Source: Mytilus edulis (Eukaryota; Mollusca; Bivalvia; Mytilida; Mytilidae). From it: a DNA stretch of 64,000 nt. The notes beneath the pieces were generated by a model. That model was not told the origin of the DNA. It was given only the letters and a program-made list of their open reading frames with translations, and ran no database searches. Location: contig NC_092344.1 in the NCBI RefSeq assembly GCF_963676685.1, forward strand, positions 86,396,749 to 86,460,748. Reading direction: 5' to 3'. A program made the position numbers and the translations under genes. This document shows, in pieces, positions 11,156 through 22,859 of the stretch; the stretch's first letter is position 1, and every line of letters starts with the position of its first letter.

Positions 11156-11885
11156 TTAATTTACAACAACTTGGTTGATGCCGCTGCTGGTGGAGATTTA
11201 TTTCCCCGAAGGTATCACCAGCCCAGTAGTCAGCACATCTGTGTTGACATAGAGTTATCATTGATATGCGCATGATTATAAATAAACTGTTGACAAAACT
11301 TTGAATTTTTGAAATACTTAGTCTTTTCTACCTCAGGAATAGATTCCTTAGCTGTATTTGGCAATTTTTTAGGAATTTTTGGTCCTCAATGCTCTTCAAC
11401 TTCGTACTTTATGTGGCCATTTTAACATTTTTTTATTCGAGAGTATCTGGTGAGTCTTTTTTAGACGAAACGCGCGTCTGGCGTAAATATAAAATTTCAA
11501 TCCTGGAATCTATGATAAGTTTATTCACAACCACTGGTCGATGCCACTGCTGGTGGAGATTTATTTCCCTGAGGATATCATCACCAGCCCAGTAGTCAGC
11601 ACTTTTGTGTTGACTTGAGTTATCATTGATATGTTCATAATTATAAATTAACTGTTGACAAAACTTAGATTTTTTGAAATACTAAGGCTTTTCTACCTCA
11701 GGAATAGATTACCTTAGCTGTATTTTGCAAAACTTTTAGGAATTTTTGGTCCACAATGCTCTTCAACTTCGTACTTTATTTGACCATTTTAACATTTTTC
11801 GATTCGAGCGTCACTTCTTTTGCAGGCGAAACGCGCGTCTGGCGTAAATATAAAATTTCAATCCTGGTATCTATAATGAGTTTAT
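11156..11885 (+). repeat. Repeat G, tandem dimer with ~365-bp period
   Basis: Two adjacent units share, in order, CTGCTGGTGGAGATTTATTT (11187 and 11550), CAGCCCAGTAGTCAGCAC, AGGAATAGATT, CAATGCTCTTCAACTTCGTA (11387 and 11754) and GAAACGCGCGTCTGGCGTAA. Single or partial copies occur at 22186, 30124, 61402 and 63200 (+) and 49377 (-). The offsets between matching words are 363 and 367 bp. Confidence 0.85.
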
Positions 11886-12257
11886 TTCCTATACTTAACT
11901 CCCATTCTTATTTTGCTTAATGTAAATCAAAGCACCCTTTTCTACTTTTTCAAAATTTAAATAACAGTTGCTGTCTATCTATTGTTGTATAAATGATAAC
12001 ATGTTAGCAAACTAATAATTTGGTTTGGGCCTTTTTAAATGAAAATAAGCAGATGATTTGTTATTGCCAATTAGTTGACTACCCATCAGAGAGTAAAGAA
12101 ACTAATAGGTTCATCGTGCGGTCTAACCACGATACAGAAACAACATCGCCGTACAATTATGATGTGATATCCCGTGTGTACTACATTTTGACAATTACAA
12201 TCAAACTACAAACTAAATATTCATATCAATGAAATGAAATACGTTTAAATCTATAGC

Positions 12258-12370
12258 TTTGCTCATTGTTGAAGGCCGTACAATGACCTACAGTCACTGC
12301 TTTTTATATCCTCGTCGTTTAATCTCTGGTGAATTGTTGTCTCGTTAGTCTTTGTTATAGAACAACATGT
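12258..12370 (+). repeat. Penelope-family 3' UTR fragment
   Basis: TTGCTCATTGTTGAAGGCCG, then a 'gaccta-agt' block and a 'gaattgttgtctcgtt' block, follow the same order as the 3' end of the Penelope-like element at 22860-24985. Confidence 0.6.
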
Positions 12371-13755
12371 ATGTCATGTTATACGGAAAATTAAGATTAG
12401 ATCGATCAAACACGTAATTTTGTGGAAATCTGAAAAGTATTTGATTAGACTAAGTAATACAACCTCTACGTTTAAAGTCAGACAAATGCAAATATCGAAC
12501 GAATCGAGCAAAATATCTAAACAATTGAAAGATATCTTAAAACAATCTTAAGAGTTGATATATTAAATTTGTACAAAGCAATTGTCTTTAACTGAATCCT
12601 TTTTCGATTACACATCCCTATATTTACAGCAACAAATTGATGCGTACAAAGATAAACGTTATTTAATACTCAGTTGGCAATCTGTTTATCCAATAAAATG
12701 ATCTTATTGACCGTTCGTAAATTAAACACTCTATTAATTATTGTCACATCGATTTATTCTGTGCATAGATGTATGTCAATAAAGTTTGAAAAAAGTATTG
12801 GATTTATTATTTGAAATAATGATCATAAAATACACAGGAGGCTGGTACTTCAATTGGTTGCTCATTCACAAATACAACATGCTCTTCCATACGTCTGTAT
12901 ACAAAATTGATAACTAATAAAGGTATTGATCTTTGAAGCCTTCACAACAAGTTGTCTTTATATAGTCTCAACAAGAATGATTTTTATCACATCATCTCAA
13001 CTTCTAATTTCATGTATGATCAGTTCATATTTCCATGGTGTAGCATGTTACAACTCAGTGATTGTAAATGACTTAAACCTAGTCAGATCGGCAATTCATT
13101 ATTAATTACCATCAACTAAACAGTTCAATATAAGTCAATGAAACTGTGGACTAATGCCTAATTACTTACCGAAAACATGTGCAATAAAAGGAAAGGAAAT
13201 TCATCAACGTATTTCATGGATAATGTATAAGTGGTTCCCAAACTAAGTGTTCAATATCTTATGGACTGTCAGCTTATATTTACAAAGAAACCTTGGCAGG
13301 TAATTGTTCTGTACTAAATATTCTGTTGTAATGAATATTTAACGATGAACAATGACTAAAATACGTTGTTTATTATGAATCGAGGTGCGTTAATATTTTA
13401 TGGGAAACTAATTCCAAAGGAAAGCTTGGAATCCAAAGTACTCCCATGATGTGTGGTATCTTGTGTGTAACGATGATGAAATCGATCTTACTAGTTTCAG
13501 TTCATTTCTCCATCGGATAGCATTGGAAACTTTTTTATTTTGCTTAATACACGTACCTGTACAATTTCAGGATAAATTAAGATAAATAATGGAAGCTTGT
13601 TTTTTTCAAATCTCAGTAAAGATTTCGAATAGATAATGTTATTAGAGAATTGCCACTGATAAAATTATGTAGATTACGGACTATTTGTGATTTAGGATAA
13701 TGGATTAAGGAGTGAAAATATATCCATCATCAGGCAAGGGTTATTAATTAAAAAT
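12371..13755. other. Upstream region of the K+ channel gene; no promoter recognised
   Basis: AT-rich with no coding signal. It must contain either the channel promoter or an intron ending before the coding exon. No TATA/initiator arrangement stood out, and I cannot tell which AG, if any, is a splice acceptor. Confidence 0.3.
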
Positions 13756-15105
13756 ATGGCGGTTGTTTCGTTAATGAACCAATCAAGGTATAGGCGTCCA
13801 GTTAGTCGACCTGACCGGATGAATGATATTGATGGAGACCTTTGGTTGTTCCAGTCTCAAGATTCGGCAAAAGGAGCACCACATGCTTCATTAGATGAAG
13901 ACGATAATGAATCAGAAATATTAGTGTATTTACAAACATGTTGTGGCGACAAAACCGATCAACCACATCTTTGCAAACTACAAACTTGTGAGAGGATTAC
14001 AATAAACGTTAGCGGTATGTATTATGAAATTTGGGCTTCCGTTCTGAATAGACACCCGACTACTTTATTGGGAAGTCCAAGAAAACGTTTGAAATTCTTT
14101 GACAAGAGACGAAATGAGTACTTCTTTGACAGACATAGACCAACTTTCGAATCAATTTTTAACTATTATCAATATGGTGGGAAAATAATGAGGCCAGATC
14201 CTGTTCCAGATGATATATTCTTACGTGAGCTCGATTTTTATGAAATTGAAAGAGAAGCAATTGATGAGTACAAAACGGAAGAAGGTTATACAACTGAGAA
14301 GACTATACTTCCTACCCGCATGTGGCAAAGGAAACTGTGGATGCTGATGGAATACCCGGAAACAAGTATTTCTGCATATGTGATCGCTCTTGTCTCTGTT
14401 TTTATAACAATGTTTGCCATTGTTTTATTTTGCATTGAAACACTACCAAGTCTTTCTAAAAATGAGTGCAAAGACGGAAAACCCAATTATGTTGCACCTT
14501 TTTTCATTTTGGAAACTATTTGTAACATCTGGTTCACTTGGGAAGTCTTCCTCAGACTAATTTCTTGCCCCAATAGGATTACGTATTTCAAAGACTTCAA
14601 AAACATAGTAGATATTGCTGCGATTGTACCTTACTATGTTCAGTTAGGTAATATGATATCTACCGACAATTGCGTAAATGGAGAAACTTCTGGGGCATCG
14701 CTTGCCTTTTTGAGAGTGTTCCGATTAATACGGATATTTAAATTAACAAAACATTCTGCTGGCTTGCAAGTTTTAATTTTAACATTCAAAGCCAGCATCA
14801 AAGGGCTTTTGTTGTTTCTTATAGCAATGTTTGTGTGTATACTGTTGTTTTCAAGTGCAATATTCTATGCAGAACATGGATTAAAGGATTCTCAAATACA
14901 CAGCATTCCAGATGGATTTTGGTGGGCAGTAATAACAATGTGTACTGTTGGATACGGTGACAAAGTACCTGTTGGTCCTCTTGGAAAGGTAATCGGCAGT
15001 ATTTGTGCGATCACCGGTGTCTTGACGTTGGCCATTCCCGTTCCAATTATCACAGAAAATTTTAACAAATTCTATGCACATAAAACTGGCAGGGGTCGTA
15101 TATAG
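13756..15105 (+). CDS. Shaker-type (Kv1-like) voltage-gated potassium channel, single coding exon
   Basis: This is a tetrameric plasma-membrane channel opening a K+ pore on depolarisation. The 449-residue protein has an acidic N-terminus (1-78) and a T1 tetramerisation domain (about 79-178, starting ERITINVSG). Six membrane segments follow: S1 ~206-230, S2 ~248-271, S3 ~281-300, S4 316-333, S5 ~350-373 and S6 ~410-436. The filter TVGYGD is at 397-402 and the S6 PVP hinge at 428-430. T1 shows the Kv1-style FYEIEREAIDEY and no zinc-binding Cys/His set, so Shaker fits better than Shab, Shaw or Shal. Oddities: S4 reads LRVFRLIRIFKLTK, one Arg triplet short of the usual Kv1 pattern, and residue 396 before the filter is Cys where Thr is usual. 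The C-terminal tail is only about 12 residues and lacks a PDZ ligand. The ATG is the first in frame, in context AAATATGG. AATAAA at 15738-15743 may serve polyadenylation. Confidence 0.93.
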   Translation: MAVVSLMNQSRYRRPVSRPDRMNDIDGDLWLFQSQDSAKGAPHASLDEDDNESEILVYLQTCCGDKTDQPHLCKLQTCERITINVSGMYYEIWASVLNRHPTTLLGSPRKRLKFFDKRRNEYFFDRHRPTFESIFNYYQYGGKIMRPDPVPDDIFLRELDFYEIEREAIDEYKTEEGYTTEKTILPTRMWQRKLWMLMEYPETSISAYVIALVSVFITMFAIVLFCIETLPSLSKNECKDGKPNYVAPFFILETICNIWFTWEVFLRLISCPNRITYFKDFKNIVDIAAIVPYYVQLGNMISTDNCVNGETSGASLAFLRVFRLIRIFKLTKHSAGLQVLILTFKASIKGLLLFLIAMFVCILLFSSAIFYAEHGLKDSQIHSIPDGFWWAVITMCTVGYGDKVPVGPLGKVIGSICAITGVLTLAIPVPIITENFNKFYAHKTGRGRI

Positions 15106-17864
15106 TGAATGTTTAATCATATGGTAGTTACTTTTATCATTTAGATTCTCATTTCAAAAGTTTGATTTGAAAGACTTTAGTAAATGATTACAAACACACT
15201 ACTTTTTGTACTACAACACTAGTAACACTTATATAGAGCCTATACATATATATGTCTCCCGGGTTTTATCTCCACTTGCAATTCTGTAGTTGAAATCCTA
15301 AACATTCCTTTGTGTTGAATGTTATACTTGATCACTGCGCCTTCTACAATTTTAAATTAAGATTTATGCACACTAGCTATGGTCTACCATTTAAGATGTG
15401 GTCTACCATTTAAAATTTCAAACGAGCGTTGCAATCATTTTTTTGTCCTTTTTTTCTTAATGTGTTTATTTTTCAATCAGAATTTTCTATTATCTTCTCA
15501 CTATTTTCAATATTTAATGCATACCTTTCAAATAACATGCATTTCAACATGCATTATATATACACACGTTAGTAAATATTTGCCCATACAGAATAGTTTT
15601 ATTAATACATGTTATTTTACTATTTTTCATTGGATCAATTAATATGGTAATTTCAACTCTTTAAACATTTTATGATCTAAGATTTATAATACCTGTGGGT
15701 ACACTTAAAGATGTGCACATTCCATTGTTTTAGGGAGAATAAAATTGATTTTACTTATAAGTCATCGAAATCAAGGTTTATGTAGCGTTTAGCCTTTAGA
15801 TCTATTTCACTAGATTGTAGCTTTCATGTTTCATTTATCTTTGCGTGCGTTTGACACAGTATAGAGGTTTACATAAACATCTAAATAATTTACACGTGTT
15901 ATGTAAATCAAATATACTTTCAACAAAAGAATGAGCTCATAGAATCCATAATTTCTTCCACGAAAAATGGAGGTTTTAACAGTAAATGGAATTTTTTAAA
16001 ACTGTTTCAATTTAACGATGGTCGTTTTCAGAAAACATTTGAAACAAATCTCACACGTGTATAGCCTGTGATTTTCGGCGCCAACCTGTTTTTGTTATTC
16101 CTTAAGCATTAGTATAAAACCTTAGTTTCCAGAATCTTCACTTACATATGTAACGTTTTTAAAACTGAAAAAGACCACCACCATTTTAATTTTTGTGTAG
16201 TTAACTCAAACATACTTTCACAAGAATGTTTTTTTTACATTAATTCTAAATAGTAACATGTATGTGATTTTGAATTAAAAAGTTTGTATTTAAATTTCAA
16301 TATTAAAGCAGAAAATTTTACAAATTAATCCAATTGCAGGAGGCTATAATGAGAGATAAGTAATGCAAAAATGAGCGAATTACCAGTCTTGTTGTCTTCA
16401 ACACAAAAATGCTTTTTAAGCTCGAACGAACATTTTTCAACCAATCATAACGTATATTGTAAATGTTTGAAAGTAAAGTATAGCAACACAAACTGTTCCG
16501 AAAATGATGAAGTTTAAACCGTATTTGTTTAAGATGATATATTGTCAAAGATAGTTATAACATATATAATCTTTGAATAGCAAGCTTAAAACTAAAATAA
16601 TTTTGAAGCAATAACAGTTTATTCTCGATAAACCATTGCCCTAATTTTTACTTGGGTGAGTCTCATTAGCCATTCTGAGACACTCGTTAGGGATCCTCTC
16701 TTTCTATATTTCCGCTCAATGGTGCGACGGAGCAGACATTTTGTTGGATTTTTCTACAAGAAAATCAGCAGAATGTTGATTTAAAGTAATTGTATATCTT
16801 TGCTTACTTTCTTTGTTTATATGTAATTTATCGAATATTTATTTATGTCACGATTGAATTGTATAAAAAGTATAATTTACTTCTCAGACTACGTTTTCTT
16901 CTAAATTAAATTTATTTAACTTATATGATAAATTAGACAAGAAATGGCAGTCACTTGAGAATTTTATTATTTGCGTCAGAACTTTTCGAGTGGAAAAGAT
17001 GAAACTCAACCGTTCCTAGAATTTAAATTGGAAATTAATATGAAAGTTTAAAGCTTTAGGTTTGCACAGAAACAAGAATTGATCAATTTCATAAATTTAT
17101 TATGACATACCCGATTATTGAGCTGTTTCATATTGTTGTAACAAAATCAATAAGTCTTTATTATCTTGTTTCATTTAAAACATCTACCAAAAAAATATTT
17201 CCTATTGTCTGCCTACTGGGAGTTAGTTAAACGGAATAATACTATAAATTGGCAGGAAATATAAAGATAGTAAAAGTATCTTTTCAAAAATAAAACAGTT
17301 TTCGATATTGACAGAAAACCCTGTCTTGGGCATTGGGTTTATATATAAAGCAGGGTTAATCAATATATTCTATGTTTCCCGAAGGTATAACACACATATA
17401 TTTTAATGATAATTTGCTAATTTTCTACGCTTATGATTTTACATCACTGTTAAAAGTGAAAGATCTTTATTCGGAGTAATCATATGCAACGTATATCTGA
17501 AGCTTCTGAAAATGATGTATTGAACTCATTTTTCAAATGTTTTTTTTACAAAAATTTAGTGTTCTTTTATATTATATATTTTTTTGTTGAATTTTTCTTT
17601 CTGTCTGTTTACTTTCCAACGTAAAATATTCTCCTTTGGTTGAGATAAGTCTAAATTACTTGATTATTGCAATTCAAAAATGTTGTGGAAAAAGGAAGAA
17701 AAAAAAACCACATTCCTGTTTGAATCTTTATGATATAGTAATATAAAATTTATAGAGTTTCCATAATTCCTTAATACGTTTTTTTATTGGAGAATAAAAC
17801 AAATCTTGTAACAAACGCAAGTAGTTTCTTCCATTTCTGACGCCGGGTAAATAATACTTTAAAC
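15106..17864. other. Channel 3' flank; no further gene seen
   Basis: AT-rich. A short duplication of GTCTACCATTTAA lies at about 15380-15412. A candidate polyadenylation signal AATAAA is at 15738. Otherwise nothing recognisable on either strand. Confidence 0.35.
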
Positions 17865-18046
17865 ATGGATTTAGGGGGCAGCTGAAGGACGCCTCCGGGT
17901 GCGGGAATTTCTCGCTACATTGAAGACCTGTTGGTGACCCTCTGCTGTTGTTTTTTATTTGGTCGGGTTGTTGTCTCTTTGACACATTCCCCATTTCCAT
18001 TCTCAATTTTATGGTGATAATTAAAGACCAAAAAAAAAAAAAAAAG
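17865..18046 (+). repeat. Dispersed repeat T, recent-looking copy with A tail
   Basis: Contains CAGCTGAAGGACGCCTCCGG, GAAGACCTGTTGGTGACCCT and GACACATTCCCCATTTCCAT, ending in an A-run at about 18030-18046. It is almost base-for-base the same as 62466-62612 over about 140 bp, so one or both copies are young. Confidence 0.85.
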
Positions 18047-20699
18047 ATAAATAAGGAAAATTGTCTTTTTGTGATTATTAGATTTTTAGCTTTTCTTAGC
18101 TTATTTGATATGGATTTTCTGTGATTATTTTGTAGTATTTTATCTTGACGAAAGCCATGCATGTAATCTGTTATTATCAATCAGTCAGGACTTCGTCCAA
18201 CTAACATTCTGTAACAACAACAAAAAATATCAGTCCGAAACATAATGGAACAGAACAACAACGAGTGGTCTAATTCGAGATAAAAGAAAACAAATGCACT
18301 TACTTTTATTTTAATATCACTGAAAAACGCGCAAACATTATGTCAAATGCCTATTGTTATCAAAAGTTTTGAAAATTATTTTAGTTTTATGCATTGCTTA
18401 TGTTTTATTTGTGCAAAGATGATACAGAAATCGTTTACTTTAGTGAAATTTCTGGTAGTTCCATTTGAAATCGTGTTAAAATACAATAAAAAAAAACTAT
18501 AGTTGACAATATATCCATTACGACTATATTAAGTGTAGGTTTCATTCCTATAAAAAGTCAGTCGTTCTAATTCTAGACCGGAAGCCAGCTTCATGTTATA
18601 CTTTCCCAAAATAGATAGAAAGAAGAATACCTTCGATTTTTTTCTCAAGTTTATTTATGAAACGTCCATTTGAGAATAATGCTTAGTTCTTAAGTTCAGA
18701 TGCATGTTTCCCGGAGTTTTTTTGTAATTTAATTGATTTTAAAACAAATTTGAGTTTAACGTGATTACCAAAATAAAATCAAGGAATATAAATTTGTACA
18801 GTTATTCTTCTTCGTGTAAAACTGAAGTTCACGTGTTTTGATGTATACATATAATATAAAACGCATCCAACTCTAAAATGTATACTGAAAAAGTGTAAGG
18901 TTGAAACAAACACATTGTCAAGGTATCGATATGAGAGTACTAGCAATTATAAAAGCTAGTCCAAAGCCTATTCCACCTTTTAAATAAATCGTTTATTCCT
19001 AGCCTTATTTATTTGATATTATTTGTATTAATATTATAAAAGTTAACGAAAGGAGATATTTAATTTTGAGATAAAGCTTCAAGATTTTTTTCATTTACGA
19101 AAAGTATGAACAACGAATTGCATTTTAATACTTTTTTAAATAAATTTATTTTTGTTAACACACCCCCCTTTCTCAAAAAGAATATGAAAAACTAAAACCC
19201 ACTAAGACGAATGTATTTTACATTAGGTTAAATACGACACAATAGTGTTACCCTGATTAACAACACAAGCTGACTATTAAAGTAAAGATCCACCCATCTC
19301 CTCATTTAAGAATCAAAATACGCATCATGGATAATGCAGTGTCCAAAAACTAGGAGCGCACTGTGCTTAGTCTAACTTCAATTTTACGAAAACTACTGTA
19401 TTCTACTGGTTTTTTTTTAGTATAGAGATCGAAATAAAATCAAAACATTCCAATGATTAGCTCAAGCAGTATTGATATGTATTTATTTATGTTATACAAG
19501 ATATGAATTATCCTTATACTGTATGTTAAATTGGAATTTTACTAGCAATTGTGGATTCATTATAAACCATTCATTATATAATATGTATTTAAGAAAGAAA
19601 AAACACCAGCACAATCAGTTTTCTTCTAATATCAAAATATACGTGAATAGAAATATATTTATACACATTTCTGAGATTTGTTACACTGTTTTTGTAGTTT
19701 CTATTATTAACATTTGACATTTTAAACGTTTACTTGTGTTAAAATTTATTGTACTTGAGATTTAGATTTTTTATGATTGTTATAGTTAGACTTGCATGAA
19801 CTATTTGTTTTCAGAGAAGATACAAGTGATAGTTTGTGGCCTTTTTGGGATATCATTATAAAAACTCACTGATATTAATATAACAATCATCAAGTGACCG
19901 TATGTGCAGGATACTATTAAAAAAAGCAAGTTTGATATAATACTTGTATTGGTTTCTGGGGGACTCTGTGCATGAACCCCTTTTAATTTTGATTTTTTAG
20001 AACTAACCCTATCCTTTTATTCACTAAGCAGTCACAATGGATAATTCCACAGAATTGCTTTAGAATAAAATTTACGAAAACCTAGGGAAAAATCCTTGCC
20101 CCTTGCATTTCAGTTTTCCTTTAATAAGAGATAATCTTTGTTGTTTTTTAAATCCAAAAGTTGTTAACCAATAACATGTATATACCGTTTTCAAACAAGA
20201 AAACAAACATTATCAGGACTCTTGAAAGGAACATAGCTATTGTATTAAAGTAAAATGTTATGGAAGACTTTCACCTTAATGCAATCATGACTTAGAAACA
20301 ATTAATATACTGAAATAAACCCAAAATAACTTCTGCGAGCACAATCGGTCTAGGGTCAAACAGTTTGAGTAAGAGTCACGATATGGTTGATATTTAAGTA
20401 CCAGTGAGTAAAATAGTGATTTTATTACGTATATAATTAGATTGTTTTTAATAATCACTTTAAATAAGATAAATGCACAAATAAAGTGACCTTTGAGTGA
20501 GTTGTTTCCTTTAATTAGATTGTCTCTATCTCATGAATTATGGATGCTATGAGTATCATGAATTGTGGTATGATTGCAAATAGGACATTTAGCCAATAGT
20601 GTACGAATGGAGATGTAAGCAGCCTTCAGAAATGAGCAAACCTCATACCGTAAAGTCAAATATAAACAGCATGGCAAAAAGGGAAACCATTCACGAAAA
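18047..20699. other. No feature identified
   Basis: Long AT-rich stretch. No protein-like frame, tRNA or recognised repeat was found. Confidence 0.3.
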
Positions 20700-20815
20700 C
20701 CTGAACGGCCTCATTTAAAACAATAAACGAAAAAAAAAAATATGATAGACAGTAACTAAGGACAACCACAGAATAACGGGCTCCTGACTTGGGACATAAC
20801 AGTATACCAATAACA
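20700..20815 (-). repeat. Penelope-family 3' UTR fragment, reversed
   Basis: Reverse complement of the family's 3' region: ACGGCCTCATTT, GGACAACCACAGAATAACGG and GCTCCTGACTTGGGACA occur in the reverse order and strand of 24700-24800. Confidence 0.65.
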
Positions 20816-20925
20816 CAAAACTCAAAATTCGAAATGAAACACACAAAAAAAAACTAACAGAAATACAAAAAACAAATAGTATCGATCTAAGAGTATTCAC
20901 AGTTATTGAAAGCTAGTTTAAATAA

Positions 20926-21066
20926 AAATGAGAATGTAAATGGGGAATGTGTAAAAGTAAAATTGACAACCCCTCCCAAAGAGCAGAAAACAACCGAAAG
21001 CAACCAATGAGTCTTTAACACAGCGAGAAAATCCCGCAACCGGAGGCGAGCTTCAGTTGTACCCTA
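20926..21066 (-). repeat. Dispersed repeat T, reversed copy
   Basis: GTAAATGGGGAATGTGT followed by GCGAGAAAATCCCGCAACCG and GGAGGCGAGCTTCAG is the reverse complement of repeat T at 17865. Confidence 0.75.
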
Positions 21067-21429
21067 AACAAAAATGTGTAGTAGTTTAATGAAACTGATC
21101 GACACTATATGAAGCTCATTCTACAAAAAGTTCCATATTATGACTCGAAGCTGATATCTTACGATATCAATATGCATACAACCTGATAAATGGTATACAT
21201 CAAAAGTTTTCGAGTTCGTTGCTTTTCCGTTAAAAACTTTGGTTTCAGTGAACATCATTCGTACGTTTAGGGTCATCGTCACTTCTTTCCAATGATGAAC
21301 GGCAGATAAAAACAATCTGTTATGCATTGTTTGTCATCTACATGCAGCAAAACATCGTGTTCTGTTTAACTTTAACAAACTTATATAATGCCGAAGATGA
21401 AAGGTATAATTCGACAAACGAAATCTATA

Positions 21430-21600
21430 TCTTATATAGCATGAGCAGTCTAGAGCTCTGGACACAGTTTAGTGGATGTTTCGACGATGTGACAGAGGCA
21501 CAAGTTCGAATCACTCAAAGAAAGGAAAAGAAAAATAAAGATGTAACATTGCAGGGCTATATATCATTATATCTATATCTATCTAATAACGGAATAACAT
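21430..21600 (+). repeat. tRNA-derived SINE
   Basis: TAGCATGAGCAGTCTAGAGC (21437-21456) resembles a tRNA-Leu-type A-box and D arm, followed by CTCTGGAC like an anticodon stem. GTTCGAATC (21504-21512) is a B-box about 66 bases on. Then comes a non-tRNA body with GATGTAACATTGCAGGG and a short 'atctat' tail. Spacing and order fit a tRNA-derived SINE of the type common in molluscs. It does not fold as a functional tRNA. Confidence 0.55.
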
Positions 21601-22185
21601 AAACAATTACATAGTTACGTAGTAGAACTGTAAGTGCTATCGACCCTTCTTTCGGCTATTCAGGCAATAACTGAACGCTATTACGAAGCAGCGAAGCTAA
21701 CATTATTCTTTTGGCGTCATAGTAAGACTGCAGCTGTGTAATTTCACTTTCTGTTCAGTGTTTATAAATAATTAAGTGTTTTCTGGATTCTTAAGGCTTT
21801 ATTGTCCACACATATTTACTAGTTACAAAAAAATACAAGTAGTCACTTCCACTAACTGGTACAATGTAGAAAATTGATATGAAGTCAGCCACTTTCAATA
21901 TTGCTTTAAATTTTTGAACATATGCATTAAATGTATATAAGTTAACTAAAAGAAAACTTCAACAAAGCAAATCATATGGCCGATTAAAGAGGGATATAGT
22001 CTGCCGAGAACGTTTAGTGTCACAGAGAAAATTTTCTATAACCCTATCTATTTTCAGAATTTATGACGTCTATCTAATCAATGTTACTACATGTAGATCA
22101 CAAATTATCAACTGTCTTGAAGAGGATACATACTATGGGCATATATGGCTTTCGTGAAAAAAATACAAGTTTCATCTTTCCTATA
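21601..22185. other. No feature identified
   Basis: AT-rich spacer between a SINE and repeat G; no coding signal. Confidence 0.3.
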
Positions 22186-22325
22186 TCAGTATGCTCTTTA
22201 ACTTCGTACTTTATTTGTTTTTTTTCAACCTTTTTTATATGAGCGTTACTGATGAGTATTTTTTAGACGAAACGCGTATCAGGTGGACAGAATTTCAATC
22301 CTAGTATCTATGATGAGTTAATTGT
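22186..22325 (+). repeat. Repeat G, diverged single copy
   Basis: ATGCTCTTTAACTTCGTACT, then 'gagcgttactgatgag' and AGACGAAACGCG, ending 'tatctatgatgag'; same order as the dimer at 11156-11885 but 5'-truncated. Confidence 0.75.
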
Positions 22326-22859
22326 CAATAATACGGTTTTGGATCATAATCATCAAATGATTTTGGCGTCCACAGTAGTGCCAACAATTGTAAAAAATAA
22401 AAAGTCCATCTTCTGAACTCATGACGCATTACATCTACTACTGGGGTTAGTAACACAAGTTCCCACAGGTAAATTAGGACTAATAAAAAAACCGCACTAA
22501 TATACTGTGCCTATGGGATTATTGTACGGTGTTGTATCTGTAAGTTGTGTGCTGTAAATGTCTCATTCCTGTAATATATGTATCATGTTTAGCGGTTATT
22601 TGCTCCAACTGTGTGTTTCTTGATCTTGTAAAGAGGGATTATGTGAACATTTCTAATAATATTATCTGGACTACCAAAAAAACAGACCTGAAATTATTAT
22701 CTAATGACATAACGGGACATAATTAAATTATGTATAATTCCACCATTTAACTTTTATTTTCCCATTGAAAACAAACCATATAAAATATTCTAGCAATGTA
22801 TAGAAACCTCCGAATACCTAGTTTACACGCCGGTTTTCGACGGGTGCCAATAGTAGAAC

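Noticed and set aside
21437..21515. tRNA gene
   Set aside because: A-box and B-box are present, but no acceptor stem or proper anticodon loop closes.
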